A DNA stretch of 64,000 nt, from assembly GCF_023701485.1 (NCBI RefSeq), contig NZ_JAMQBK010000059.1:43596-107595 (forward strand), in the 5' to 3' direction. Both the position numbers and the translations under genes were made by a program. This document shows positions 8,044-16,840 of this stretch, piece by piece. This DNA comes from Aporhodopirellula aestuarii. Its GTDB lineage: Bacteria; Planctomycetota; Planctomycetia; Pirellulales; Pirellulaceae. The stretch's first letter is position 1, and each line of letters opens with the position of its first letter. The notes beneath the pieces are model-generated. The model ran no database searches, was not told the origin of the DNA, and was given only the letters and a program-made list of their open reading frames with translations.

Positions 8044-8562
8044 TCAGCTCAAATAAGAACACTGTCGAACATGTTCAAACAGCACGATCCCGGCTGTCGT
8101 TGCGAGGTTCAGACTGCGAACCTTGCTGGTCGTGGGCAGACGCAATGCTCGCTCATCGTTGGGATCCATGAGATGAGCTGGTAAACCACTCGTCTCGCGT
8201 CCGAAGATGAACACGTCGCCGACGTTCATCGGAGCGTCCCACAAACTGCGTTTGGCGAAGCGTGATAAAAAAAAGAATCTCGATGGATCCAGTCGAGAAG
8301 TCAGCGTCTCCCAATTCGGAACCATTTCGATATCGAGATGCTGCCAATAATCCAGTCCGGCTCGACGCAGGCGTCTTTCGTCAAACGAAAACGCGGCCGG
8401 TAGCACGATCCACAGCTTCGCCCCGACGGCCACGCAACTGCGTCCGATGTTGCCTGTGTTCTGAGGAATTTCGGGCTGATACAACACCACATGAACAGGA
8501 GGCGAAACAATCTCAGTCGGCTCACCGGAGTGCGGCAATGGGTTATGCATGGGATCCATCAC
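8044..8562 (-). CDS. trmL: tRNA (cytidine(34)-2'-O)-methyltransferase
   Basis: This SPOUT-class enzyme 2'-O-methylates the wobble base of tRNA-Leu using S-adenosylmethionine. The 172-residue length fits the single-domain TrmL/SpoU group. All three motifs are visible: EIPQNTGNIGRSCVAVGAKL near residues 31-50, VFIFGRETSGLPAHL near 117-131 (SAM-binding knot), and SLNLATTAGIVLFE near the C terminus. The start could be either of two nearby Met codons (MMDPM). Its stop lies 16 bp from the 11-bp repeat array. A long gene-free stretch lies upstream of its start. Confidence 0.92.
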   Translation of the reverse strand: MMDPMHNPLPHSGEPTEIVSPPVHVVLYQPEIPQNTGNIGRSCVAVGAKLWIVLPAAFSFDERRLRRAGLDYWQHLDIEMVPNWETLTSRLDPSRFFFLSRFAKRSLWDAPMNVGDVFIFGRETSGLPAHLMDPNDERALRLPTTSKVRSLNLATTAGIVLFEHVRQCSYLS

Positions 8563-9417
8563 GAGACGGCAACAATTCGGACTTTCACGTCAACGTATCT
8601 TTCGACGAACTTCGCATGATAACTGTGTCACGCGAATCGCAAACCGCCCCCCACACACGATGCCAGCGGCGTCGCCACAACGGAATCCTGCCGCATTCCG
8701 GTTCTCACAAGCTCGCGTTCTAAGTTTGACTTTTCACGTTTTGCTTTGGACGAATCACTTGCGATTCGCTTTGTAAAACAATTGTGCCAGTTGCTTGAAA
8801 CCCTGAGCCGGCTGTGCTGGCGAAACAATTGAGACAATTGTTCTACAATAGGACGACGCATCGCCCGAAAAGTGCAAAAGTCGAACGAAGCATCTGCATC
8901 GCTACTTTCATTTTTGTCGTGAAGGTGTCGCTAACGCTTAGGCGGAGCTTTGGATCACCGTGCTTTCGGCAAAGCTTCGCACAGACGCATGCCTGCAATC
9001 GCACGAAAGCAACCGTGATCGACTTCAATTGTCAAGCAAAGTGAATGCGATCAAGAACGTAGCCAAACTCGGCAACCACCTTGCTACGTCGTATCGGCCT
9101 AGCGCGTCCGGAGCGATCGCCTGCCGTCGCGACCGCAACTGCTTCGGCTGACGCACAACCGAAACCATTTGACGCAAAGTCGAAACCGACGTTTTTAAGA
9201 ACAATCCGAGGTTTCAAACCGAGCGTGCATGACCCGGCGAGGAATCCCAGAAACGCTCATTTAGAAGCCAGGCTTATATTAGAAAGAAAACTTCTGAGTT
9301 TTAGCGCAAATAACCTGCATGGAGACCGGATGTACTACCAGGGAATCCAAAGCACCGCAAACAACAACTTAAGCGGAACGATTTCCCGTTACATTCTTCT
9401 CTGTTAAGGGTATTCAC
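8563..9417. other. Long intergenic region with a strong hairpin
   Basis: This 855-bp stretch has no supported protein gene. It contains the palindrome ACAATTGT twice (near 8778 and 8833) and an 11-bp stem with one wobble (GCGGAGCTTTG 8942-8952 with CAAAGCTTCGC 8970-8980) that is not followed by T. The right part must hold the promoter and leader of the DUF1559 gene at 9418. Its leader may be several hundred bases long, but no start site can be assigned. Confidence 0.5.
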
Positions 9418-10644
9418 ATGAAACGTTATCGATCGGCATTCACTCTCGTCGAACTGTTGGTGGTCATCGCGATCATCGGCGTGCTCGTAGGCCTTCTTTT
9501 GCCGGCCGTGCAGGCGGCTCGTGAAGCGGCTCGTCGGATGAGCTGCAGCAACAACTTCAAACAAATCGGTTTGGGAATTCACAACTATCACTCCGCATAC
9601 AAAGGTCTCCCAGTTCACGGAACCGGCACGGACCGTCCTGCTGGCCAGCAGATCTACGCGGGTGACAGCAACGGAACGAGCATCAACCGTCGCGGATCGT
9701 TCCTGATCAGTGTCCTGCCATTCATTGAGCAGCAAGCACTGTGGGAGCAAATTTCCAATCCTCTCAACGTTAAGGCGGATGGATCGAGCAAGAATCCACC
9801 ATGGCAAGCGATGGGACCTGGCGTTGCTCGACTCGACTACGGTCCATGGGCAACCAACATCCCCACCTTCCGTTGTCCCAGCGACCCCGGCACGGGCTTG
9901 CCTTCGCTCGGCCGCACAAACTACGCCGCCTGCACGGGCGACTCGTCGGTCATGTCTCGTGAAGGAACCGTATTCGTTCACAAGGTCAGCAGCGGTGCAA
10001 CGATGCCTTACACGGCAAACAATCAACAGCAAGCTGAGCGATCACGGATGGTTCATCGCGGCATGTTCATATTAAACACAAAAATGAAATTCCGGGACAC
10101 GCTCGACGGACTATCCAATACAGTCATGTGTGGTGAAATCGCCACGGACTTGGGCGATTCCGATAACCGGACATCGATGCCGCAGAACGATTCGATCAAC
10201 GATAAAGCAGGTCATGGTCGAAGAGAGTGCCGCAAGAACCCACGCTACATGGACCAGTTCCACGATCCCGAAAGGCCTCAGTTCTGGCAATCCGGAGCAA
10301 ACCCAAGTGTTTTGATCGGACGCGGTTATCGCTGGCATGATGCCATGCACTTCTTCACCCAAGTGCACACCATTCTGCCTCCGAACTCAGGGATTTGCAC
10401 AGGTGGTCGGACCAGCAATGACTCGATGGTCACCGTTTCCAGTCGCCACCAAGGCGGTGCTCACGTCCTGATGGGTGACGGAGCAGTGAAATTCGTTACC
10501 GATTCCATCGAGGCTGGCAACAGCAATACCAGAATGGTGTCGTACCACACGAGCACTCCTGCTCCGGGTTCGCCAAGTCCTTATGGGCTTTGGGGTTCGC
10601 TCGGTACACGTGCCAACAAAGAAGTGATCGACGAAGAGTTCTAG
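9418..10644 (+). CDS. DUF1559 protein with prepilin-like N terminus
   Basis: This is a member of the large planctomycete-specific DUF1559 family, 408 residues. Residues 7-30 form the type IV pilin/pseudopilin signal ([20 protein letters not shown]) that PilD-type peptidases cleave before Phe. The family segment PAVQAAREAARRMSCSNNFK follows. The C terminus carries the H-X9-DG motif (HQGGAHVLMGDGAVKFV). Such proteins are expected to be exported and assembled or displayed at the cell surface. Their function is unknown. The start follows TTAAGGGTATTCAC, a moderate ribosome binding site. A small lipoprotein gene lies downstream, as is often seen after DUF1559 genes. Confidence 0.93.
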   Translation: MKRYRSAFTLVELLVVIAIIGVLVGLLLPAVQAAREAARRMSCSNNFKQIGLGIHNYHSAYKGLPVHGTGTDRPAGQQIYAGDSNGTSINRRGSFLISVLPFIEQQALWEQISNPLNVKADGSSKNPPWQAMGPGVARLDYGPWATNIPTFRCPSDPGTGLPSLGRTNYAACTGDSSVMSREGTVFVHKVSSGATMPYTANNQQQAERSRMVHRGMFILNTKMKFRDTLDGLSNTVMCGEIATDLGDSDNRTSMPQNDSINDKAGHGRRECRKNPRYMDQFHDPERPQFWQSGANPSVLIGRGYRWHDAMHFFTQVHTILPPNSGICTGGRTSNDSMVTVSSRHQGGAHVLMGDGAVKFVTDSIEAGNSNTRMVSYHTSTPAPGSPSPYGLWGSLGTRANKEVIDEEF

Positions 10645-10673
10645 ACCGAACGTTCGAATGACCAGTCACAAAC

Positions 10674-10699
10674 CCCGGCCATCGCGTTCGATGGCCGGG
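10674..10699 (+). terminator. Hairpin after the DUF1559 gene
   Basis: A perfect 11-bp stem (CCCGGCCATCG at 10674-10684 with CGATGGCCGGG at 10689-10699) and a 4-nt loop lies 30 bp after the stop. No T-run follows, so it may act as an mRNA 3'-end stabiliser or partial terminator between this gene and the lipoprotein gene. Confidence 0.4.
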
Positions 10700-10972
10700 A
10701 TCGGGTCACACCACTCGATGGCACAGGCTTAGAGAGCCGACGGCGCTAAGCCCAATGCCATCTATTTTGTTAGCGGTGCGGCGCAAGCTGCCCGGTTACA
10801 GCGAGTAAGAAGTTCGAAATCTACCGGGTGGCTCGCGCCGCTCCGCGATAAAAACCACCCGGTTAGTGCGAAGGTAGACGGAATTGGGCTCGAGCCATCC
10901 GTTCCCATCAAGATTCGCCTAAAGCCCGTACCATTCGTCACACCACCATTAACACATCTTTAAGGAGATTAC
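10700..10972. other. Structured spacer between DUF1559 and lipoprotein genes
   Basis: The spacer contains two further inverted repeats: GGCTTAG near 10727 with CTAAGCC near 10746, and ACCGGGTGG with CCACCCGGT near 10823-10863. The 12-mer GACGGCGCTAAG occurs again, inverted, near 63876, suggesting a dispersed intergenic repeat. No protein gene is supported. Confidence 0.4.
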
Positions 10973-11152
10973 ATGAGATCCAGAATTTTGCTTTGCACCT
11001 TTATTGCGGGTGTCATCATCGGATGCTCGTCACCTGAAGCCTCGTCCGTTGCTGACGGACTCAGCCAACAGCAGATCGATGACTACAACGCCTTGGTAGA
11101 ACAAGAAGCGAAACTCGCCGCAGAAGCGGAAGAAATCGGAAAAGGCGAATAG
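10973..11152 (+). CDS. Small lipoprotein downstream of DUF1559
   Basis: This 59-residue gene starts at an ATG preceded by TTTAAGGAGATTAC, a near-ideal ribosome binding site. The product begins MRSRILLCTFIAGVIIGCSS, a lipoprotein signal peptide with the lipobox Cys at residue 18. The mature part is about 40 residues, acidic and helical (QQQIDDYNALVEQEAKLAAE). A strong terminator follows. Similar tiny lipoproteins often sit after DUF1559 genes in planctomycetes; their role is unknown. Being membrane-anchored, it could be a partner of the exported DUF1559 protein. Confidence 0.85.
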   Translation: MRSRILLCTFIAGVIIGCSSPEASSVADGLSQQQIDDYNALVEQEAKLAAEAEEIGKGE

Positions 11153-11179
11153 CGACGGTTCACAATCGACTATCCAACG

Positions 11180-11214
11180 AAAGGCTGCTGTGGTCCCCAC
11201 ATCAGCCTTTTTTT
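11180..11214 (+). terminator. Rho-independent terminator
   Basis: AAAGGCTG at 11180-11187 pairs with CAGCCTTT at 11203-11210, with an inner GTGG/CCAC stem, and is followed by a T-run to 11214. It ends the DUF1559/lipoprotein unit and faces the convergent MBL-fold gene. Confidence 0.9.
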
Positions 11215-11269
11215 ATCTGTTGACACATTGCCCTGTTCATACGCCCAACCCGCGGCGTACCGGGACAGA

Positions 11270-12172
11270 TCAGGACGGCAGTTGCAAACCTTCGGGAAGG
11301 ATCCCCTGGGCGACTTCATCGTCCCACTGATCCATCAACGGCCAACCGTCAGCGAGGGTTCCGAAGTCCGCCATGTGCAAATAGCCTTGCACACGCTCGA
11401 TGACTTTATCGAGCATCGCGTTGTCCTTAGCGAAGATCGGCCCGTGACTCGGGGCCAACCATCGGACGTCGCTATTGCGGATTCGAGTCAGAGACTTAAT
11501 GAAGGCTTTGATATCACTTCCGTGGTGGGCGTCGATCGCTCCGATGCACCCATCGCGGTAGACGTTGTCTCCCGAGAGCAAAACGTCGCCCAAACGAAAC
11601 GCCAACTGGCTGTCGGTGTGTCCCGGTGTATGCCAGACTTCGAGTTCGAGGTCTCCGACGCGGATGATGTCGCCGTCATTGACCTGGTTCTCGATCTCGA
11701 CAGGTGGCATGGCCAAATTCAGGTTTTGGGCTTCGATCAACGCCAGTGTCTTGAGGGTGTCACCCGTCCGCAGCGGTTCCACCGCATTGGGATGCGCCGT
11801 TACCGTCGTCTTGAGTGCCTGTTTGGCCTTCGCAAGACCCTGGATGTGATCCACGTCGGCGTGCGTGGCGATCAACGATTTGCATCGAGACAGAGGGAAA
11901 TCCAAATCACGGATGATCTGAATGTAGTCATCGACCGTTTCTTCGTACCCAATATCGATCAACACCCACTCATCTTGGTCATAGACCAGATAAAGGTTGC
12001 AACCGAGGACCTCACCGGCTTGGAAGTTAAGCTCGATGACACCGGGGAAAAGAGGTTTGCGTGGAATCATGAAGAGAAGATATTCAGGTCGGAGCGAAGA
12101 GTACTGGGAAACGTAGTGTAGATCGTTCCCCTCCATTTTCGTAGCCGTGCGAAATTCACACAGCAACGGCAT
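11270..12172 (-). CDS. MBL-fold metallo-hydrolase
   Basis: The product (up to 300 residues) is a metallo-beta-lactamase-fold enzyme. Expected elements appear in order: GCNLYLVYDQDEWVLIDIGY (residues ~58-76), the metal motif ATHADVDHIQG (102-112), HTPGHTDSQLAF, LLSGDNVYRDG and APSHGPIF. The canonical HxHxDH motif reads H-A-D-V-D-H here, with the second His replaced by Asp, so metal coordination may differ. Substrate cannot be predicted; glyoxalase II-like or lactonase-like hydrolysis is possible. The start is uncertain: Met at residue 13 (12136) or 35 (12070) are plausible alternatives, the latter closest to the family boundary. Confidence 0.85.
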   Translation of the reverse strand: MPLLCEFRTATKMEGNDLHYVSQYSSLRPEYLLFMIPRKPLFPGVIELNFQAGEVLGCNLYLVYDQDEWVLIDIGYEETVDDYIQIIRDLDFPLSRCKSLIATHADVDHIQGLAKAKQALKTTVTAHPNAVEPLRTGDTLKTLALIEAQNLNLAMPPVEIENQVNDGDIIRVGDLELEVWHTPGHTDSQLAFRLGDVLLSGDNVYRDGCIGAIDAHHGSDIKAFIKSLTRIRNSDVRWLAPSHGPIFAKDNAMLDKVIERVQGYLHMADFGTLADGWPLMDQWDDEVAQGILPEGLQLPS

Positions 12173-12282
12173 TGGCCCTCAACAGAGGGTTCCTTCGCTC
12201 AACGGCGCCGTCGCACCCCGAATCTCGATTTGCCGGCGACGCCCGCGAGGAGCGAGCCGGCATTTCGGCAATACCGGTCCAA

Positions 12283-14172
12283 TTACCAGATATATTCCGC
12301 ACCGATCGTGAAACCTTGCATCACCACCGAGCTGAAGCTTGCCGCAGGTGGCGTGGTAACTTGGTTCCCCGCACTGACAGTGGTCAATGAATTCTGGACG
12401 AAACCGGCCGATGGAACCGTGTCGAGAACATCGTCGATCGCGATCAAGTGATGGGCCGTTCGGAGTGACCAGGAGTGCGAGAATCGGTAAACCAATTTGG
12501 TTTCGATTTCGCCCATGACCGTGCAAAGCCGATCGCGGTCGCTGATACTGACGACACCCGCCGTCGCACCCACTCCCGCCGAGTTGGCGTTGATATACGT
12601 ATTCCGTTCCCAGTCGTTTTGTCCCCAACCACCCTTCATTCCGAAGCCAAGTTGGATGCCAGGCATCATGTTCCACCAAACGTCATAGCCGATCTGGCCG
12701 ACGAACAGGTTGTTCTTCGTAAGCGTCGACGAATTGTAGAATCGCAGTTCGTCGTTACCCGGACCGCCTGGGGTTCCGGCGACCACGTTTCCGGCACCAT
12801 CAGTCAACGTACCGACCGCGTTGAAGCCGAATCCGTTGTCCAGACGCAGGTAGCGAAAGCCGCCCAACCATGAGCCTTGGAAGCGACATCCCGGCCCCAC
12901 CGTCCGGCGACGATAATTCAATTCCCCGCTGTGGAACACCGAATCAACCGTTACTGAATGAGTCAGCGATTGATCGGGGTCGTCATAGCCACCTGCGGGA
13001 GTGACGCCGTAGTTCGAAATGTACGAATACAAATTAGGAGCGACGGTGCTCGTCGCTGCCGCTTGAGCGGTGTTACTCCATTCATGTCCCCCGACATACA
13101 CCATCTCCAAATTTCCACCGACTCCCATAATCATCGCAGCAGAGACTCGCACACCCGCCTCCAGATCGCCTACTTTTGCATCGCTCAGGCTAATCTGTGG
13201 GGTACCACTGACACCGAGGGTGCTGATCACCATGTCGTCTTGGGTGAAATTGTGTCCCAAGAACATCGCCTCGACGGACACGTCGTACCAACGCTGAGCA
13301 CATTTGCCCGCTTCGCTGTAAGGTTTGATGGCATCACAAATGGCCGCGACGTTGCCGCCGATGGTTCCCATCAACAGCCCGAAATCGCCTTGCATGCATT
13401 TTCCGCTGCACCAATCACCCAACATGCCGCCTTTGCCGAGGCACCCGCTTTGATACAGGCTTGAGTTACAGATGCCACAGCCTTGGCCGTTGCACGAGCC
13501 GCACTTGCCCATCAACGCGGGCAGAATTCCGTTGAACCCGCCTCCGCCGCCACCACACGAGCCACACGCCGCACCGTCGCAGGAACCGCCATCGCATGAG
13601 CTACATGCATAGCCGTATGAATCAGCGTAGCCACCGTCGTAAACCTGGTATTGCCCGCCCATTCCGCCATCTTGATAGCTGATCGGCATGACGTGACCGT
13701 ACGGACTCTGCATCGCCGCCTGGTAGGCTGCCGGCCCGATCGGCCCTTGTAGTCCAGTCGGCACGGGCATTCCAGGAATCGGTCCCGATGGGAACGAACT
13801 CGGAATGGTTTGTGCCAAAGGCGTGTTGCCCATCATCGGGCCGCCGATGCCAGGTGCCGCGACCATTGGGCCGGTAGGCATCTGGCCACCGAGCATGGGG
13901 CCGCTGACTGCCGGCTGACTAGCGTAATTCATTCCTCCGACAGCACTTACGCCGGCGGCGGTGGACCACGCCGAGGGGTTAACCCCAGGCGGAAGCATAA
14001 ATCCGCTGGCCGCGTAATCAATGTCGTCCTCAGCCGACGGCGGTGCCGCTGACAGGATTGTCGGCGAACCGACGACAACTAGCATCGCAGCAACGCCGGC
14101 TGCGACAATCGACCGAAAAACGGCCGCCGAGTTTTTCGTCGGTATCGAGGTGTGTTTTGAGCGAGTGTTCAT
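12283..14172 (-). CDS. BBP7-like outer-membrane beta-barrel protein with Cys-rich segment
   Basis: The chosen ATG at 14172 is preceded by GATTCAGGAATCAGGG, a good ribosome binding site, and gives 629 residues; upstream in-frame codons are unlikely to be used. The N terminus is a long signal peptide (AAGVAAMLVVVGSPTILSA). Residues ~45-170 are Gly/Pro/Met-rich and of low complexity. A Cys/Gly-rich block at about 170-260 holds a dozen Cys in pairs such as CSSCDGGSC and CGSCNGQGCGIC. The C-terminal ~370 residues have alternating beta strands ending in an aromatic residue (TIGAEYIW), as in outer-membrane barrels and the planctomycete BBP7 family. The function is unknown; it is likely a surface structural protein. 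Confidence 0.75.
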   Translation of the reverse strand: MNTRSKHTSIPTKNSAAVFRSIVAAGVAAMLVVVGSPTILSAAPPSAEDDIDYAASGFMLPPGVNPSAWSTAAGVSAVGGMNYASQPAVSGPMLGGQMPTGPMVAAPGIGGPMMGNTPLAQTIPSSFPSGPIPGMPVPTGLQGPIGPAAYQAAMQSPYGHVMPISYQDGGMGGQYQVYDGGYADSYGYACSSCDGGSCDGAACGSCGGGGGGFNGILPALMGKCGSCNGQGCGICNSSLYQSGCLGKGGMLGDWCSGKCMQGDFGLLMGTIGGNVAAICDAIKPYSEAGKCAQRWYDVSVEAMFLGHNFTQDDMVISTLGVSGTPQISLSDAKVGDLEAGVRVSAAMIMGVGGNLEMVYVGGHEWSNTAQAAATSTVAPNLYSYISNYGVTPAGGYDDPDQSLTHSVTVDSVFHSGELNYRRRTVGPGCRFQGSWLGGFRYLRLDNGFGFNAVGTLTDGAGNVVAGTPGGPGNDELRFYNSSTLTKNNLFVGQIGYDVWWNMMPGIQLGFGMKGGWGQNDWERNTYINANSAGVGATAGVVSISDRDRLCTVMGEIETKLVYRFSHSWSLRTAHHLIAIDDVLDTVPSAGFVQNSLTTVSAGNQVTTPPAASFSSVVMQGFTIGAEYIW

Positions 14173-14641
14173 CCCTGATTCCTGAATCAATGCCTGCCTG
14201 AGTACGGGACCAATCGTCGAGATCCGTGGGCGGTTCGAGGCACTGCGGTAAACGTCAAAAACCAACGTCCTGGTAGGTCGCTGCGTCTTAATCGATTCCC
14301 CACCGTGCGTCTCGTAACGAAGCGTCCGCCGGTATCGGCAGAACCACTTCAAGCAGAGTTATCGGCAAATGTTACCGGGAACATTCGGTAAATCCCGAAC
14401 AATCGGCCTAACTGAGCTCGGATAATTGCAATCTTCGTCACAACCCGAACCCGAATCGCCGCCACGCGTACAATCATTTGCCGGAGAAATCGCGGTTGCC
14501 TGACTTTCCGCCCTTTCCTACTATCCCCTAATAACCTCTCTGAAATTCTTGCTCACTCGCATCCAAAATTCCGCCCAGACGCTCTGAGCGGTGCCACATG
14601 CTTGCGAGAGGGCGCGGCCACTTCACCCACGCAGATACTCT
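14173..14641. other. Divergent promoter region
   Basis: This 469-bp region separates the BBP7-like gene (leftward) from the tail-specific protease (rightward) and must hold both promoters. An inverted repeat (TTACCG 14372-14377 with CGGTAA 14386-14391) sits near the middle and could be an operator. I see no coding sequence with family features. Confidence 0.45.
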
Positions 14642-16840
14642 ATGTCGCATCGCCTTCGTTCCTATGCTTCTCACTTCGCAATCGCGATATTGGGCTCTTT
14701 GGTGGCGTTCTCCGGCGGTTCGCCGCCCGTCCAAGCTCAAAACGCGACCATTCTTCGAGAAGCCATTCCACCGGGCCAGCAACCGGTCGAACTGATCCCG
14801 AGTGAAGGTGCGCGGCAAGCGACCGCTCCGCAAAACGCCCAACAACCCGCCCCGGCCGCCCGTCCCGTCCAATTACCCAAACCGGCTCCACAAGACGGCG
14901 TCGTATCGCGGCTGATCTCACGCCTGATGCCCAGCGAGCATGTCTCGGGAAAAGAACTCGACAACGTTCTCAGCGCCCGGGCATTGGACCTGTACATTGA
15001 GTCATTCGATCCGCTCAAACTGTATTTCCTGCAAAGCGATATCGACCAATTCAAAAAGTACTCCACCGTGCTCGACGATCACGTTCGAGCCGGAAACCTT
15101 GATCTGGCGTACTACATCTTTGGGCGATTCACGCAACGCGTCGACGAACGCGTCGCGACCATCCGCCAACTCCTGAAGACAGACTTCGACTTCACCGTCG
15201 ATGAGCAAGTCATCGTCGATCGTGACGCCGCCCAATACGCTCAGAACGTCGACGAAGCAACCGACCGGTGGCGCCGCCAACTGAAACTGTCGTTGCTCGA
15301 CCTCAAGGATTCCGATGAACCCGTTGTCGGCCAAGAAGCACGCGACCAATTGATGCGGCGTTACGACCGATATGCCAATCGTTGGAAATCGACCAGCAGC
15401 GATGACATTCTGGAAATGTTCCTGACCGCGGTCACCAACAGCTACGATCCGCACTCGACCTACATGTCGCCTGCGACGCTCGAAGACTTCACAATCAGCA
15501 TGAGCCTGAATCTCGACGGGATCGGTGCCTCCCTCGGTGAAAAGGACGGCACGACTCAAGTCAAGGCGATCATCCCCGGCGGTGCTGCCGATTTGCACGG
15601 CAAACTCAAACCCGATGACACCATCGTCGCCGTCGGACAGGGTGACGACGGTGAGATGGTTGACATTCTCGAAATGCCGCTCAAGGACGTTGTTAAACTG
15701 ATCCGCGGTAAGGCCGGAACCACGGTTCGATTGGGCGTCCGTCCCGGTGGAACCGGAAACATGGAGATCTACGAGATCGTTCGTGCTCGAGTCGAACTCG
15801 AAGACTCCGCGGCGCGGGGTGAGATCATCGAACACCAACTCTCCAACCAGAACTCCACGCTCAAGATCGGTTACATCAACCTGCCCAGTTTCTACATGGA
15901 CATGGAAGGTGCCAAACGACAAGACGCGGACTTCCGCAGCAGCACGCGTGATGTCGCCAAGATTCTCGAAGACTTTAAACGTCAAAACGTCGCCGGAGTG
16001 GTACTCGACCTCAGCCGCAACGGCGGCGGTTCGCTCACCGAAGCGATCAGCTTGACCGGACTGTTCATCGACCAAGGCCCCGTGGTTCAAGTCAAAGATG
16101 CCAACGGCTCGGTCCAGAAGTACGACGACGATCAACGTGGTACCGTCTGGGACGGACCGCTCGTCGTCCTGACCAGCAAACTCAGCGCGAGTGCGAGTGA
16201 GATTTTTGCCGGGGCAATCAAGGACTATCACCGCGGCATCGTCGTCGGTGACCCACAAACCCACGGCAAAGGAACCGTCCAAACGCTGATGGACATCGGT
16301 CAGTCACTCTTCCGGATCAAACGAGCCAATTACGGCGCGTTGAAGGTCACGCTGCAACAGTTCTATCTGCCCGACGGCGAAAGCACCCAGCTAAAAGGTG
16401 TCGCCGCAGACATCATCCTGCCGAGCGTGATCAGCAAAATGCCGGTTGCCGAAGGCGACCTGGAATACGCACTCGAACACGACCGAGTGAACCCGGCCCG
16501 CCATAACCTTTACAGAATGGTGCCGATGGACCTCATCAACAGTCTCCGCGTCAGTTCTCAGCAACGGATTGCGACGAACAAGGAGTTCACCGAGTTGATG
16601 CGCCGGATCGCGTTGTATGTTGAACAGAAAGACCAGAAGAGCATCTCGCTCAACGAGGAAAAGTTCATGCAACGACGTGCCGAAATGAAGGCACAAAAGG
16701 ATGAAGAGGAAGAAGAACTCGAAGCCCAACTCGGATCCGACGTCGTTTTCCGTGACACGTATTACAACCAAGAAGTCCTCAATATTACCCATCAATACAT
16801 CGAGGGTTTGAGGGCACAGAATTTGGCACGTGCAAATTGA
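14642..16840 (+). CDS. Tail-specific (C-terminal processing) protease
   Basis: This periplasmic Ser-Lys protease of peptidase family S41 (Prc/Tsp type) degrades or trims proteins from their C termini. The ATG at 14642 starts a signal peptide ending near VQAQ and gives 732 residues. The Tsp N-terminal helical domain runs from about residue 60 to 260, and the PDZ domain from about 280 to 375 (GIGASLGEKDGTTQVKAIIP). The S41 core contains NGGGSLTEA, the catalytic Ser region KLSASASEIFAGAI (Ser near 517) and the catalytic Lys in HGKGTVQT (near 542). The C-terminal ~150 residues are charged and helical, as in Prc. The stop overlaps the next gene's TTG start by 4 bp. Confidence 0.95.
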   Translation: MSHRLRSYASHFAIAILGSLVAFSGGSPPVQAQNATILREAIPPGQQPVELIPSEGARQATAPQNAQQPAPAARPVQLPKPAPQDGVVSRLISRLMPSEHVSGKELDNVLSARALDLYIESFDPLKLYFLQSDIDQFKKYSTVLDDHVRAGNLDLAYYIFGRFTQRVDERVATIRQLLKTDFDFTVDEQVIVDRDAAQYAQNVDEATDRWRRQLKLSLLDLKDSDEPVVGQEARDQLMRRYDRYANRWKSTSSDDILEMFLTAVTNSYDPHSTYMSPATLEDFTISMSLNLDGIGASLGEKDGTTQVKAIIPGGAADLHGKLKPDDTIVAVGQGDDGEMVDILEMPLKDVVKLIRGKAGTTVRLGVRPGGTGNMEIYEIVRARVELEDSAARGEIIEHQLSNQNSTLKIGYINLPSFYMDMEGAKRQDADFRSSTRDVAKILEDFKRQNVAGVVLDLSRNGGGSLTEAISLTGLFIDQGPVVQVKDANGSVQKYDDDQRGTVWDGPLVVLTSKLSASASEIFAGAIKDYHRGIVVGDPQTHGKGTVQTLMDIGQSLFRIKRANYGALKVTLQQFYLPDGESTQLKGVAADIILPSVISKMPVAEGDLEYALEHDRVNPARHNLYRMVPMDLINSLRVSSQQRIATNKEFTELMRRIALYVEQKDQKSISLNEEKFMQRRAEMKAQKDEEEEELEAQLGSDVVFRDTYYNQEVLNITHQYIEGLRAQNLARAN

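Noticed and set aside
7511..8171. Two overlapping frames with repetitive NQRQINDKST proteins
   Set aside because: The protein repeats come from an 11-bp DNA tandem repeat open in every frame; the parts before it belong to the frameshifted glycosyltransferase.
15002..16282. 426-residue minus-strand frame
   Set aside because: It lies wholly inside the tail-specific protease gene, has no ribosome binding site or family features, and mirrors the biased codon use of the real gene.
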